Shown here one piece after another: positions 11,792 through 22,718 of a stretch of 64,000 nt of DNA. Source of the stretch: Corticium candelabrum (lineage: Eukaryota; Porifera; Homoscleromorpha; Homosclerophorida; Plakinidae); assembly GCF_963422355.1 (NCBI RefSeq), contig NC_085095.1, positions 4,599,607 to 4,663,606 of the forward strand, read 5' to 3'. The first letter of the stretch is position 1, and each line of letters opens with the position of its first letter. The position numbers were made by a program, and so were the translations under genes. The notes under the pieces were generated by a model. It was not told the DNA's origin. It saw only the letters and a program-made list of their open reading frames with translations, and did no database searches.

Positions 11792-12199
11792 AAACACTCC
11801 CTTTTTTACCAGTTTGGCGACCTTGAATCAATCATCAGGAGGCTAATAACTAAAGCAAACTGGCTGCTTCGAGCAACTACACCTACCTGATCATGCATCA
11901 ATGATATCAGCGGGCTTATGATCACACACACTCCGTTCAAGAGAAGGGCAGGCAGTAGGTAGCACAAAGATTTGCCGCCCGAAGTCTTCAGTCGAACAAA
12001 CACATCTTTGTTCGAAAGAATAGCCTTGGAGACCTCAAGCTGACCTTCACGAAAACTATGCTGTCCAACTACGTCGGAAAGAACAGATTTCAGACCGAGT
12101 TCAAAATTCGCGCTTTCAGAAGCCATTCCGCGCTTTGTGAAGAGTCTGCTCACAGCTGTGCGGATCAAGTACCCAATGCTATGTCTGAGACCTACCACT

Positions 12200-13540
12200 C
12201 TGATACTAGTAAAAAGATTCTACCATTCCGTAACGGCCTACCCAAAGGGTTCCCACCTCCCAGCTTACCGTGTCTTCTACGCCTTCTGAAAACATCCTGC
12301 CGGTTTTTTCAACGTAAGAGATATATTGGCGATCGCAGGAGAAAAGCGTCCACGTCCAAGAGACTTTCTGTGTGACACATGAGAATAGCACTTACACTAA
12401 TCGTGTTAGTAGCCCGAGGCTTTGTGACATACGAGCGAAGATGATCATCTAATAGCATAAACGGTAGGCGGTATGATCCCAGACCCTCTCCGGCGTTTTC
12501 GTATTATACGGGAACCAGGCACGACGGCGCGAGAGGGTCTGGTACGAGGCTAGGCTTAGAGATCAAACGACAGCTGGCTGCAGATCAGCAGAACATTACA
12601 ACTCCGTTGAACTGCAGGATGATGTGGAAGAATCAACAAACACTTGCCACGCTAATTAGCTGCGATTGTAGACATGTAGTCTGCGCCTGTGCATGCGCCA
12701 TTCTTTGGATTGTAGAGCCTACTAGAGGTCCACATCTAGTCACAGAATCTTGGGTGGCACAGGTAAAATTACACCCACAAAGCGGCGCCAGTCCTGTCTG
12801 CACGCATAGACTTAGGTTTTCGCTCATTTTTCTCGCCCTTCGATGCTGCTATCTCACGCCCCATTCCCAGGCGCCCGCCATTCTATTGCTAATTAACTAA
12901 CTGACTTAGCAATAATCATTAGGCTAATTTAATTGCATACATAATGTTTCAACAACCAATCGCAACATGAGAATGACGTTACGTAACAAACTAGTTTGTC
13001 ACGTGACATAATGTGTAATCTTCGCCTTACGGCGGCAACTTCGTTTTCGGTCATGTAAACCCTAAGTATAATCGCGCGCGTTACTCCACCACGTAAGGCG
13101 AAGATGGCCTAGCGTCGAGGCTACGCGCGGAGCGTGTTGTTTAGTGCGGGCGACGTCTAGTCTCGCGTAGCCAAGACCATCTCCGCCTGCATCCTCCCGG
13201 GGAGGCGAATTTTTTTTTGGGGCCCACTTTCTTTAGTACCCGGATGAACGTCCCGTATAAGCTGTAATCTGCACGTGCCATAAGCCCGTCCTTCACGTTC
13301 CGGCTTTACGTCATCCGCGCCAAATCCAGTCAAAAGTGCGTTTAGTCCCGCCTGTTTCTTTCGCGACATGTTTGTCAAGTTTTCGAGCTCTTTTCTTACG
13401 ACATTCAAGGGCAGGTTAGATAGTGAAGCCGTACTTATGCACACGTACATGAGACTCAATCTGCACTCCATCACGTGTCTACTTCTTTTTCAATGCATCT
13501 AGGTCCGCTAGACACCTAAACAGGCAAGACTGTACGAGAC
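12200..13540. other. Intergenic, several hairpin and dispersed repeats
   Basis: Contains a stem-loop at about 12478-12541 (CCAGACCCTCTC against GAGAGGGTCTGG), an exact 14-bp inverted pair at 13018-13031 and 13092-13105 (ATCTTCGCCTTACG and its complement), and a dispersed repeat at about 13155-13290 that recurs inverted at 20714-20860. A short frame at about 12719-12762 ending VTESWVAQ before GTAAAA could be an exon, but nothing supports it further. Confidence 0.55.
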
Positions 13541-13795
13541 TGACCTTTCCCAATGTGAGTCCAGAGAAGGGCCAGCTCATCATTGTGCGCAAAGCCACTC
13601 ACTTTAGCGACCCACACAGTAGCCTAATGATGCCCAGTGAGTCTGCCTGCAGAAATCTGGCTGGAAGAATCAATGAGCAGGCTGGAGACAACACTCAAGC
13701 CGGTGCATTCCTATTTGGCGTATTCAATCTTGAAGGAATTAGAGAGTTCCAAGCAATACATGAAGCCAACTCCATTGCCTCCCAGGTATATGGAC
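13540..13795 (+). CDS. Possible exon of an unrecognised gene
   Basis: An open frame (GQLIIVRKATHF ... AGAFLFGVFNLEGIREF) ends in Q at a good donor, CCCAG|GTATAT (13796). Composition looks protein-like, with hydrophobic and charged residues alternating and no repeats. I do not recognise a family. It may belong with the + strand gene end at 19.6-20.2 kb. Confidence 0.35.
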
Positions 13796-13979
13796 GTGAA
13801 TTTTACTAATTAACCGTAATTCGCTAAAGCACACTTGAAGCAGTATGCAAGAGTTACTAAATGCAACATTGTACACACATAACTACAAACAGGTTTTTAT
13901 TTGACTTGCTACTCAGTACTGATATGCCACAGATTGTTATCAGTGCTCAGTATACACTTAGCTTATTATATATGTGGTT

Positions 13980-13984
<5 letters not shown>

Positions 13985-14046
<62 letters not shown>
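13985..14046. repeat. (GT)n microsatellite
   Basis: Uninterrupted GT dinucleotides for about 62 bp. From here to about 14900 I see no gene, only AT-rich sequence with many short stops. Confidence 0.95.
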
Positions 14047-14048
<2 letters not shown>

Positions 14049-14932
14049 TTATATTATTATATCCAACCGGTAATGACTATAACTGGTTAGAATTGAATTC
14101 TACAGCATCGTAAACTGGTCAACAAATGTCACAGCTGTTGCACTAGCAGCTTGAATAGTGGCATGATTTTGCTGGACACTACTTTGACATGCCATTCATT
14201 GCTCCAACCTTCCAAATATATGCAATCTTCTTCACATGTCCTACACACAATGCAAAATATTAAGCATAGCATTTCTTCAGTAAAATTTTTCATTTAATTA
14301 ATCAATTAATTAAAAGACTGTACAGTACATGAACTGGTTACTTGTACAGTGTAATGACATGGACCACACTCGCTGAACCATTGATTTTCAAGGGACCAAT
14401 ATATATGGACATTTGTTGCTGTCCAGAACACCACAAAAAAGTATAGCTGCACCATTTTTGCAGCACTGGCTGTTAAAGGCAAAACATACATACATGCCTG
14501 CACTGGAACATGTACAAAATCCCTTTTTTGCTAAAGTTGCACTGATAAAACAGTTTTACTTATTCTCCAATAACTGATAATCTAGACCAATACAAGCTGA
14601 TACGTATATACCGATCGATACACGTAGCCAATCCAATATTTCACGATTATCTGTAATAGTGACAACTTAATTAGTTAACATTGAGTCATATTTGTGGTAT
14701 CGTAGGTCTTGTACCCTGCCACAAGAAATAAACTTATTCCAAAAATTACAGAGGCAAATTGCAGTCCTCTCTTAAGTGAAAGTGTTCCTAGAATGAGATC
14801 TCTTCTTTAGCTTCAAATTCATCACGAGGCAACCCTCACATGCCAACCATACCTCTACACATGCACATCCTCTTTCTGTATTATTGGCTGCAACCAAACC
14901 ATGTATCGTATACATGTAAAGTATATGTAAAG

Positions 14933-15735
14933 AATGTATAGCATACCTCACTTTTCCTACATTTATTTAATACTTAATTTTTTAAAATTGAGAAATTTTT
15001 TGAATAATCTGAGGTGTGTTGGGTTTGATAGTTAATTCAACATGTTAGATTATACCTAAAATCATATTTGTCTGTAAATTTACAGTTTGATAATGATTTC
15101 TACACCCTACATTGATTGATTTGTACAGTCTATTTATAGATAGTCAATATGATCTTATACAGCCAGTCAATATCGATTGATATATAGTAAGACTATTATT
15201 GCTCGATCCTTCGTTTTAGTTCTCGTTTGAATTCCTTGTTATCTACAAGCAGTGCATGCCAAATAATTTCACTGGTTGCATCATGGGGTTTTATCCACAA
15301 AAAAAAGTCTATGTCCACACTAAAGAACAAGGTCACCAAAATAATCCATGTTTCCACATAGACGTCTTGCTGCTTCTTGACTAACTTGAAATAGAGAATG
15401 TCAGTCTTCGAAACAAGGTTAAGCTCAACACTATTGCTAATGTATATATCAATCAATATTTACTGTACAGTATACATCAATCAATATTGCCTGTATACAA
15501 TAATATTGACTATATATAAATTGGCGGTACAAATCAATCAATGTAGGCTGTATAAATCATTATCAAACTGCAAATTAACAGACAAATGATTGAAACTAAA
15601 TTTTAGATGTTGAATTAATTAACTATCAAACCCAGCACACACCAGCACACGTCAAAGTATTCTAAAAATTTCTCAAAATTCTTTAAATTAAATATTAAGC
15701 AAATGTTGACAAAGCAAGGTATACATACTAGCATT
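14933..15735. mobile_element. Foldback element with arms of about 250-290 bp
   Basis: The left arm (about 14933-15186) and right arm (about 15449-15735) are imperfect reverse complements over their length, e.g. GGGTTTGATAGTTAATT against AATTAACTATCAAACCC, and GTTTGATAATGATTT against AAATCATTATCAAAC. The central 260 bp carries a minus-strand open frame of 86 codons (15196-15456). No target duplication was pinned down. Confidence 0.75.
15196..15456 (-). CDS. Unrecognised frame in the foldback centre
   Basis: 86 codons, including KLVKKQQDVYVETW, IKPHDATSEIIWHALL and KEFKRELKRRIEQ. It reads like real protein rather than noise and could be a captured gene fragment or the remnant of an element protein. 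Its first residues lie in the arm. No family recognised. Confidence 0.35.
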   Translation of the reverse strand: MIDIYISNSVELNLVSKTDILYFKLVKKQQDVYVETWIILVTLFFSVDIDFFLWIKPHDATSEIIWHALLVDNKEFKRELKRRIEQ

Positions 15736-16086
15736 GCTTACACACAAATGTTTAGAATATCAATCTTGATAATTGAATCCTTGCCCAAAATCTATTTATT
15801 TATTAGAAACGTACCAAGAATTTTTTCAACTGCTGCTCTAAAACTCAATTGCTATACCTAATTCCTGATTTATGTAGTTAGCAGATCATTCTCATGCCAA
15901 ACTGCAAGCAGAAGAAGATGCTCCTAACAGCACACACATATTCAACACACGTTGAGGCCAAGAAAGACGCTACCACAATAGAATCAAACAAGAACTACAA
16001 ATACCGGAATCATTACTGTTGACTTTCTGCACAGTGCGTCGTGTACAAGAAACCCGGGACAGCAAGGATAATATCCAGGCACTTGG

Positions 16087-16095
16087 ACACACACA

Positions 16096-16126
<31 letters not shown>

Positions 16127-16182
16127 AAGACAGACAAACACAGACAGACAGACAGATAGACAGACATACAGACAGACAGACA

Positions 16183-16227
<45 letters not shown>

Positions 16228-16238
16228 ACACACACACA

Positions 16239-16280
<42 letters not shown>

Positions 16281-16290
16281 CACACACAGA

Positions 16291-16335
<45 letters not shown>
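16087..16335. repeat. (CA)n/(CAGA)n microsatellite block
   Basis: CA runs with CAGA and CCCA interruptions. Long frames on both strands here are repeat translations. The segment 16336-16550 is more complex and open on both strands, but I cannot tell whether it is coding. Confidence 0.93.
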
Positions 16336-16338
<3 letters not shown>

Positions 16339-16659
16339 TCGGTTTTCTTAGTGTGACTATCCGCCCACTAACAGTCAAATTTGATGTTCCTTTGTTGGCT
16401 GACTGGGCTGATAGAGACGTCATCACTTCCTTTACAACTCCAACTGACACAAGAGACAAGTTCTCATTACTGATATTTAGCCAAGCAACACACAAGAGTG
16501 ATTCTCACGGAAATTTGGCATCTCCGTGTCCTGTGCTTGAACCAAGTTGGTAGAAGCACAAACAGACGGTCTGACAGCAACTGAAACAAAATACAAAATG
16601 TAGATCTTTACTGTGGAGGGATGGAGGGATTGTACAGGATTAGTGTCTTCTTTCATTCA

Positions 16660-17600
16660 TGAATCTGTCCATCAGTCTGCTTGTATGTCCATCTCTCTGT
16701 CTGTCCATTGTTTGTCCATCTCTCTGTCTGTTTGTCTACTTATCGGTTCATTGTCTGTCTGTCTGTCTGTTCATCTGTCTGTTTGTATGTCCATCTCTCT
16801 GTCTGTCCTCTCTCTCTCCTGTCTGTGTATTGTTTGTCCATCTTTCTGTCTGTTTGTCTACTTGTCTGTCCATTTGTCTGTCTGTCTGTATGTCCATCTG
16901 TCTATCTGTCTGTCCATCTTTCTGTCTGTTTGTCTACTTGTCTGTCCATCTTTCTGTCTGTTTGTCTACTTGTCTGTCCATCTTTCTGTCTGTTTGTCTA
17001 CTTGTCTGTCCATTATCTGTCTGTCTGTAAGTCTGTCCATTGTCTGTCTGTCATCTGTCTGTATGTATGTATGTCCATCTCTCTGTCTGTCCTTCTCTCC
17101 ATCTGTCTATCTGTCCATTGTCTATCCATCCATCCAAACATCTATAGATAAGTCCCATTTTGTCTGTCCCGTCCGTACGTGGAAGTTGCGTCATGCTGTA
17201 CAGACAGGAAGTAGAGTCGGGACAGGGTGGAGGCTAGTCACTTTGATTCTCCATCTGTCTGTCTGTCTGTCTGTCTGTCCATCCATCCAAACATCTTTGA
17301 TTCTCCATCTGTCTGTCTGTCTGTCCATTTGCCTGTCTGTCTGTCCATCTGTCTGTCAATACATATATTTAAAATTTCAACACTATTACGTCTGTCCATC
17401 TGCCTGTCTGTCTGTCTGTCCATCTGCCTGTCTGTCTGTCTGTCTGTCCATCTGCCTGTCTGTCTGTTCATCTGTCTGTCTGTCCATCCTTCCAAACATC
17501 TTTGATTCTCCATCTGTCTACACGTCTTCCTTTTTCCATCCAATCAACTTCCCATCATCCGTCTCTTTCCCTCTGTCTGTCTATCAAGTCCAACCATTTG
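16660..17600. repeat. Tetranucleotide array (CTGT/CCAT type)
   Basis: Almost 1 kb built from CTGT, TTGT and CCATC units, interrupted by a unique segment at about 17148-17245 (in it, GTCCGTACGTGGAAGTTGCG). The CCATCCATCCAAACATCT block recurs around 17130, 17280 and 17490. The 339-codon frame across it is a Leu/Ser/Val/Cys repeat translation, not a gene. Confidence 0.92.
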
Positions 17601-17649
17601 CCCACTTGTCTGTACATGCTGCTATCCCCTGAACTCTCCCATTAATTAA

Positions 17650-18393
<744 letters not shown>

Positions 18394-18547
18394 TCGATCG
18401 CCTCAACCCTGCAACACATATGAAATACATCCAACACATAAACTAATCGACGTCATGCAACTTCTGTGTTTCACACCACAAAAAGGACACAACAGACAAA
18501 CAGAGACTTGAAATGAGTTTAGATGAAAAGTGCGTGGGTGTGACAGA

Positions 18548-18550
<3 letters not shown>

Positions 18551-18644
<94 letters not shown>

Positions 18645-19400
18645 TTACCATTCATGATACATTTGTCATCTGTCAATTGTTTGTCAACCTGTCTGTCAAT
18701 TGTTTGTCTATGTGTCTGTCCATTGTTTGTCTGTGTCTATCAATTGTTTGTCCACCTGTCTGTCCATTGCTTGCCTGTGTCTATCAATTGTTTGTTCACC
18801 TGTCTGTCCATTGCTTGCCTGTGCCTGTCAATTGTTTGTCCACCTGTCTGTCTGTATGTCCATCTGTCTGTCAATTGTTTGTCTGTGTGTCTGTCCATTG
18901 TTTGTCTGTGTGTCTGTCCACTGCTTGCCTGTGTCTGTCAATTGTTTGTCCACCTGTCTCTGTCTGTCTGTCTGTCAATTGTTTGTCTATGTGTCTGTCC
19001 ATTGTTTGTCTGTGTCTGTCAATTGTTTGTCCATCTGTCTATCCATTGTTTGTTTGCTTGTCTGTCCAATATATGTCCATTGTTTGTCTGTCTGTCTGTC
19101 CATTGTTTGTATGTCTGTCTGTCAATTGTTTGTCCATCTGTTTTTCTGTCCATCTGTCTGTCCATTGTTTGTCTGTCTGTCTGTCCCATCCATTTCTGTC
19201 CATCTGTCTGTCTGTGTGTCTGTCTGTGTGTCTATCCATCTGTCTGTCTGTGTGCCTGTCTATCTCTCTGTCTGTGAGTCTGTCCATCTGTCTGTATGAG
19301 TCTGTCCATCTGTACATCTGTGTGTCTGTCCATCTGTCCGTCTATCCATCTGTCTGTGACAGTGTCAGTCTATCCGTTTGTCTGCTTATCCGTCACTCTA
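18551..19400. repeat. (GT)n tract followed by TGTC/AATTGTT minisatellite
   Basis: A pure GT run (18551-18642) is followed by about 740 bp of variable tandem units around GTCTGTCAATTGTTTGTC and CCATTGTTTGTC, grading into CTGTCCAT units. The + strand frames of 199-330 codons here are repeat translations. Confidence 0.92.
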
Positions 19401-19559
19401 TCAGCAAACACGTGCTACACAATCCAGTCACTGCAATCTGTACCCAATGCTGCTGCTTTGTCCTCCACAACAGCCAACTTCTCATCCTTCACGTTCTCCA
19501 CTCCTCGTTGCTGTTGATCCCCATCAGCTCCTTGCAGGCGTAGCTCTTGTAAAAAGATT

Positions 19560-20229
19560 GCCAACCCATTAGCTTCTCTAGCAGTCTTCACCAAAAGTCA
19601 GATGAAGAGTACTTGCAGTCCCTCTCTGTTGATATTCAGTGGCATAATGAAGACATACGACATTCTTTCAAAGAATCAGCCATGCTGGATGATGATCTGT
19701 TCCAACAGGAAAGGCAGAAAACAACCATGAAGGAGACTGAAATACCCAGTAGTGGTGAAGACAAGAATCAGACAATTGAGACAGTCAAAACAAGTCTCAA
19801 TGAAGTCATGGTTGACCTAGAAACTGGACTTGCCCCCAACATGACAAATAATGATGGATATCTGACAGCTGTTAAAAAGGTTTGTGAAACTACTGGAAAT
19901 GTTGAGGAAAATCAACACATCCACCGACCAAGCAGCAGCGTTTAGTTTCAGCATTACACACTTTTGGCAGTCATACAGGGATAACAAAGCACAGGCAAAG
20001 AATTTGGGTGCAGCCTACAGCCCTCAGCAGACGAAAACACATGAGAAATTCAAGCTCTGTTCCTGCAAAAGCTGGCTGCCCCAGTGTGTTTAATAGTAGG
20101 AGATCAACTCCAACAACTCCTTCTGTCAGTGGGTATGTGATGCCGAAGCGAATACAAAAGATAAAGAGACAGCACAGTCTGTCCGCCAGTATTCAGCAGA
20201 ACAGCAAAAATGTTGACAGTTTATTATAA
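19560..20229 (+). CDS. 3' end of an unrecognised gene
   Basis: A first frame is open from about 19590 through SLSVDIQWHNEDIRHSF, MLDDDLFQQE and LAPNMTNNDGYLTAVKK. A second frame ends at 20229 and includes HMRNSSSVPAKAG, STPTTPSVSGYVMPKR and IKRQHSLSASIQQN. The junction probably lies between about 19880 and 19976, where an acceptor-like TTTTGGCAG occurs. The acidic helical part followed by a basic Ser/Thr-Pro tail suggests a cytoskeletal or cell-cycle protein, but I cannot name a family. Confidence 0.5.
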
Positions 20230-20363
20230 ACTTTATACTTAGAAGCATGTTTACTATAGATATACAATGTAAGGTATAGATTACGTGTAAGCCCATGCAA
20301 TATTCCTGAAGAACTAAAAAGTTATTCTATGTCTACGTGACTATACGTACCGTAGTCTAGCTA

Positions 20364-20606
20364 CTAGTAGTCTGCATATTTTAATAGATAGCTAGCTGTA
20401 TTACGTGTCCACCAGTTTGAAGAGGTCTCTGCTTGAACAGCTGAAAGTTGGAACAGCTCCTTTTGCGATGCAAGTGCACTGACGCAGATTTCTGCTGAAT
20501 TATGAACTAAGAAAAATAAGTTATCACAACGTAAGGTAGACGAAACGTCTAGCCTACCTGCTATAGCTACTTTGTGCGCATGTGCTTTGATGGCCCCCGA
20601 GTTCAA
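20364..20606 (-). CDS. Small unrecognised protein, two exons, 63 aa
   Basis: Exons 20558-20606 and 20364-20506 are separated by a 51-bp intron with GTAGGC at the donor and CTTAG at the acceptor, and splicing keeps frame. The predicted protein starts MNSGAIKAHAHKVAIA and continues through SALASQKELFQLSAVQAE. It looks helical, without signal peptide. It is convergent with the + gene ending at 20229. Function unknown. Confidence 0.5.
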   Translation of the reverse strand: MNSGAIKAHAHKVAIAGRLDVSSTLRCDNLFFLVHNSAEICVSALASQKELFQLSAVQAETSSNWWTRNTASYLLKYADY

Positions 20607-20713
20607 AAATTACGACGCAGCTACCGCTTCAGCAACGTCAATGGTGTGGCGTCGCAAGGTGCGCAGTAGTCAACGAACGCAAACAACAATACAATCATGT
20701 TACGTTCCTTCTG

Positions 20714-20860
20714 CCAACGTCACGTGCAGATTACAGGTATACGGGTCGTTTATCCGGGTACTGAAGAAAGTGGGCCAAAAAAAAAAATTCGCCCGGGGAG
20801 AGCTCGCCGGAAGAATGTAGGCGGAAATGGTCTGGGTACGCGAGACTAATTTTAGACGAG
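20714..20860. repeat. Dispersed repeat, inverted copy of 13155-13290
   Basis: Shares with 13155-13290, in reverse orientation, the order TCTCGCGTA, CAGACCAT, CCGCCT, a poly-T run, GGCCCACTTTCTT, AGTACCCGGAT, CCCGTATA and CTGTAATCTGCACGTG. About 150 bp in all. Confidence 0.75.
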
Positions 20861-20929
20861 AGGAAGGTATTTTGCAAATATCCGGGTCTTCAGAAACGCC
20901 CACAGTCGTTTGCCCGTCTACGCCCGTCG

Positions 20930-21345
20930 AAGAGTTGCCGTGTTCGATACACGTGTTCCCCGCAACGCCGGCAACGTCTTCGAAATGACGATGTTCAGCG
21001 GGACGGTCGAAATGACGAGTCGACATTTGTTATATACGGGGAACAGATTATCGGGTGAGTACTACACGTGACTTGCACGTTACGGGATTCGCGTCGAAAT
21101 TATGTGCCAGGTTTGATACACCTGTTCCCCGCAACGGGACTGTCGAAATAGCTTCAACGGGATCCATAATCCAATCAACGGGATTTTTTGAAACTGGACA
21201 CGTCTCGAATACATGCTAGGTTCGATACACCTGTTCCTCGCAACGTCAGCAACGTCTTCGAATTCGCAGTAACGCGGCGTCCAAGTCGAAATGGCTTCAA
21301 CCAATCGCTAATCCAATCAACGGGATTTTTGGAAACGGTAATTCA
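20930..21345. repeat. Tandem repeat, about 110-170 bp units
   Basis: Three imperfect copies share TTCGATACAC.TGTTCC.CGCAACG and AATCCAATCAACGGGATTTTT; starts are near 20940, 21110 and 21216. Unusually GC-rich for the surroundings. No open frame of interest. Confidence 0.7.
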
Positions 21346-21865
21346 ACGGGCTAAAGCTATATGAATGAGAATTCTGTCTGCCTGCTAAAATGCATGTGAA
21401 CTCATGCAACAACCTAAATTTGCGTACGACGTTAAATTAATTAACTTTATGAGAATTTTGTCAGGGCTGCTAATTCTGTGAATTGACGCCACAATTGATT
21501 ACTTAATTAATTAGTGGGTTTTTTTCTAGAGTTCAAGAGACGACGTACGTTTAGTACATTTCGAGGAGCGCTTCATTTCTTTCTTGCTAGATTAGAACTA
21601 AATTAACGTCAACTTGAGTCAGCTGTCACTAGCCAAATCTAGCGAGCGGCATACGGAATCGAATTGCAGGGGCGTAGGAAGCAAAAGTGACTGGTCCGGC
21701 CTAACGCGCGCTAATGGGTGGGGTAGCGTTGCGCGCGCTAGTAGATGGGTAGAGCAACACTATATCATAGTTCACATCTCTCGGGAATGTTGATAGTCTC
21801 GACTCCATGTCACATTTAGAGATGTATTGTACAAGCAGTCTCGACCCACACACACCACACACACA

Positions 21866-21913
<48 letters not shown>

Positions 21914-22570
21914 CACCAATCACCAATATATTACCTATTTGATCGGCTATACCCGTTAACCAGAAGTTGATGCCATTGAGAAAGTGGTCTTTTCGAATAT
22001 TGGTCCGGCCATGGCTGGACCAGCCGGACCGCATCCTACGCCAGTAGTCCTCCTCCTCGCGCGCTCTCCACGTGTTTTGGCACGTCCTTTTTGTTCCACT
22101 TGCCCAGAGCCGTATGTAAACGGCTCTGCACTTGCCAAGAGCCCCGCAGTAGCGGATTAGGTCCGTCGGGTATTTGGTCCGCGCATTAGCGCGCGCTCGT
22201 ATTGCTCAAACAGACTAAAATCTAAGCGTAGCTATACACATAACAGTCTGCTCGTCTGTTTGTCAAACAAGTGTAGAGTACCTCTAGACAAAATCATCAT
22301 CATTTATTTTGATTTCACACACGGCATGGTAACGTCTAATCTAACAGCAAATCAATGGAACCAATTGGGTTCGAAGATAACCTAGCTATACTTATACGCA
22401 AATGATTGCAGCCTGCCAGGGAATCCAAGAAAGACGCTGTGCGTGAGCGCTAAGTGCGCTACAGTTTCGCGCTAGGGCCAAATCCGCGAAGAGATTGCAG
22501 AGATCCGAGGTAAATGCGGTGCGCTAGCGCAGGATGTCTTCCGGTACAAGTGCGTTAGCAAGCGGATCTA
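21346..22570. other. Intergenic with CA microsatellite and inverted GC-rich ends
   Basis: Contains a (CA)n block at 21847-21912. GGCGTAGGA...GGTCCGG at about 21670-21700 recurs inverted at about 22003-22042 (CCGGACC...TCCTACGCC), suggesting a MITE of roughly 370 bp, but target duplications were not resolved. No gene seen before PPIL6. Confidence 0.5.
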
Positions 22571-22663
22571 TTTGTCTACGTACAGCGTACAGTGTACACC
22601 TGTCTTTAGTGCGGCCATGCGTCATACGGGCACAAGCGCTGGGATACCCGGATTCATATTACA

Positions 22664-22676
22664 GTTGCATAGCAAC
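22664..22676 (+). promoter_or_regulatory. RFX X-box-like palindrome upstream of PPIL6
   Basis: GTTGCATAGCAAC is a perfect palindrome of GTTGC and GCAAC around ATA, 43 bp before the PPIL6 start codon. It fits the RFX X-box used by ciliary genes, with slightly short spacing. Confidence 0.6.
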
Positions 22677-22718
22677 ACGTTGGACGCTTCATTTCGTCTA
22701 GCGCGTTCTCAATTTATA

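Larger units (their letters stand above)
8298..12126 (-). pseudogene. RecQ-like DNA helicase, exon broken by an LTR element
   Basis: Minus-strand exons: 11887-12126 (Walker A TSGGKS, motif Ia SPLISLMHDQ); a second exon now split into 11796-11821 and 9401-9474 by the retroelement; about 8986-9341 with the DEAH box (AIDEAHLIEEWG), FRPSYKEL and motif III ALSATA; a motif IV piece near 8920-8960 (KTLLFCRS); and 8298 to about 8868 with motif V (VATSAFGLGVDI) and motif VI (QLAGRGGRD). RecQ enzymes unwind DNA 3'-5'. Removing the insert and one 4-bp target copy restores an open frame through the exon. The join between the DEAH exon and motif IV does not resolve cleanly, so there may be a second lesion. 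The C-terminus has a CxxC-like pair but no clear HRDC domain. Confidence 0.75.

Noticed and set aside
13157..13474. 105-codon minus-strand frame as a gene
   Set aside because: Half of it overlaps the dispersed repeat that recurs at 20.8 kb, so it is probably repeat sequence.
16013..16553. Long frames of Cys/Val or His/Thr repeats on both strands
   Set aside because: They translate a CA/CAGA microsatellite; the non-repeat tail is open on both strands and has no family support.
16613..17632. 339-codon + strand frame rich in Ser/Leu/Cys/Val
   Set aside because: It arises from CTGT/CCAT tetranucleotide units that keep several frames open at once.
18513..19543. Frames of 199-330 codons on the + strand
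   Set aside because: Translations of GT and TGTC/AATTGTT tandem repeats; parallel frames are equally open.
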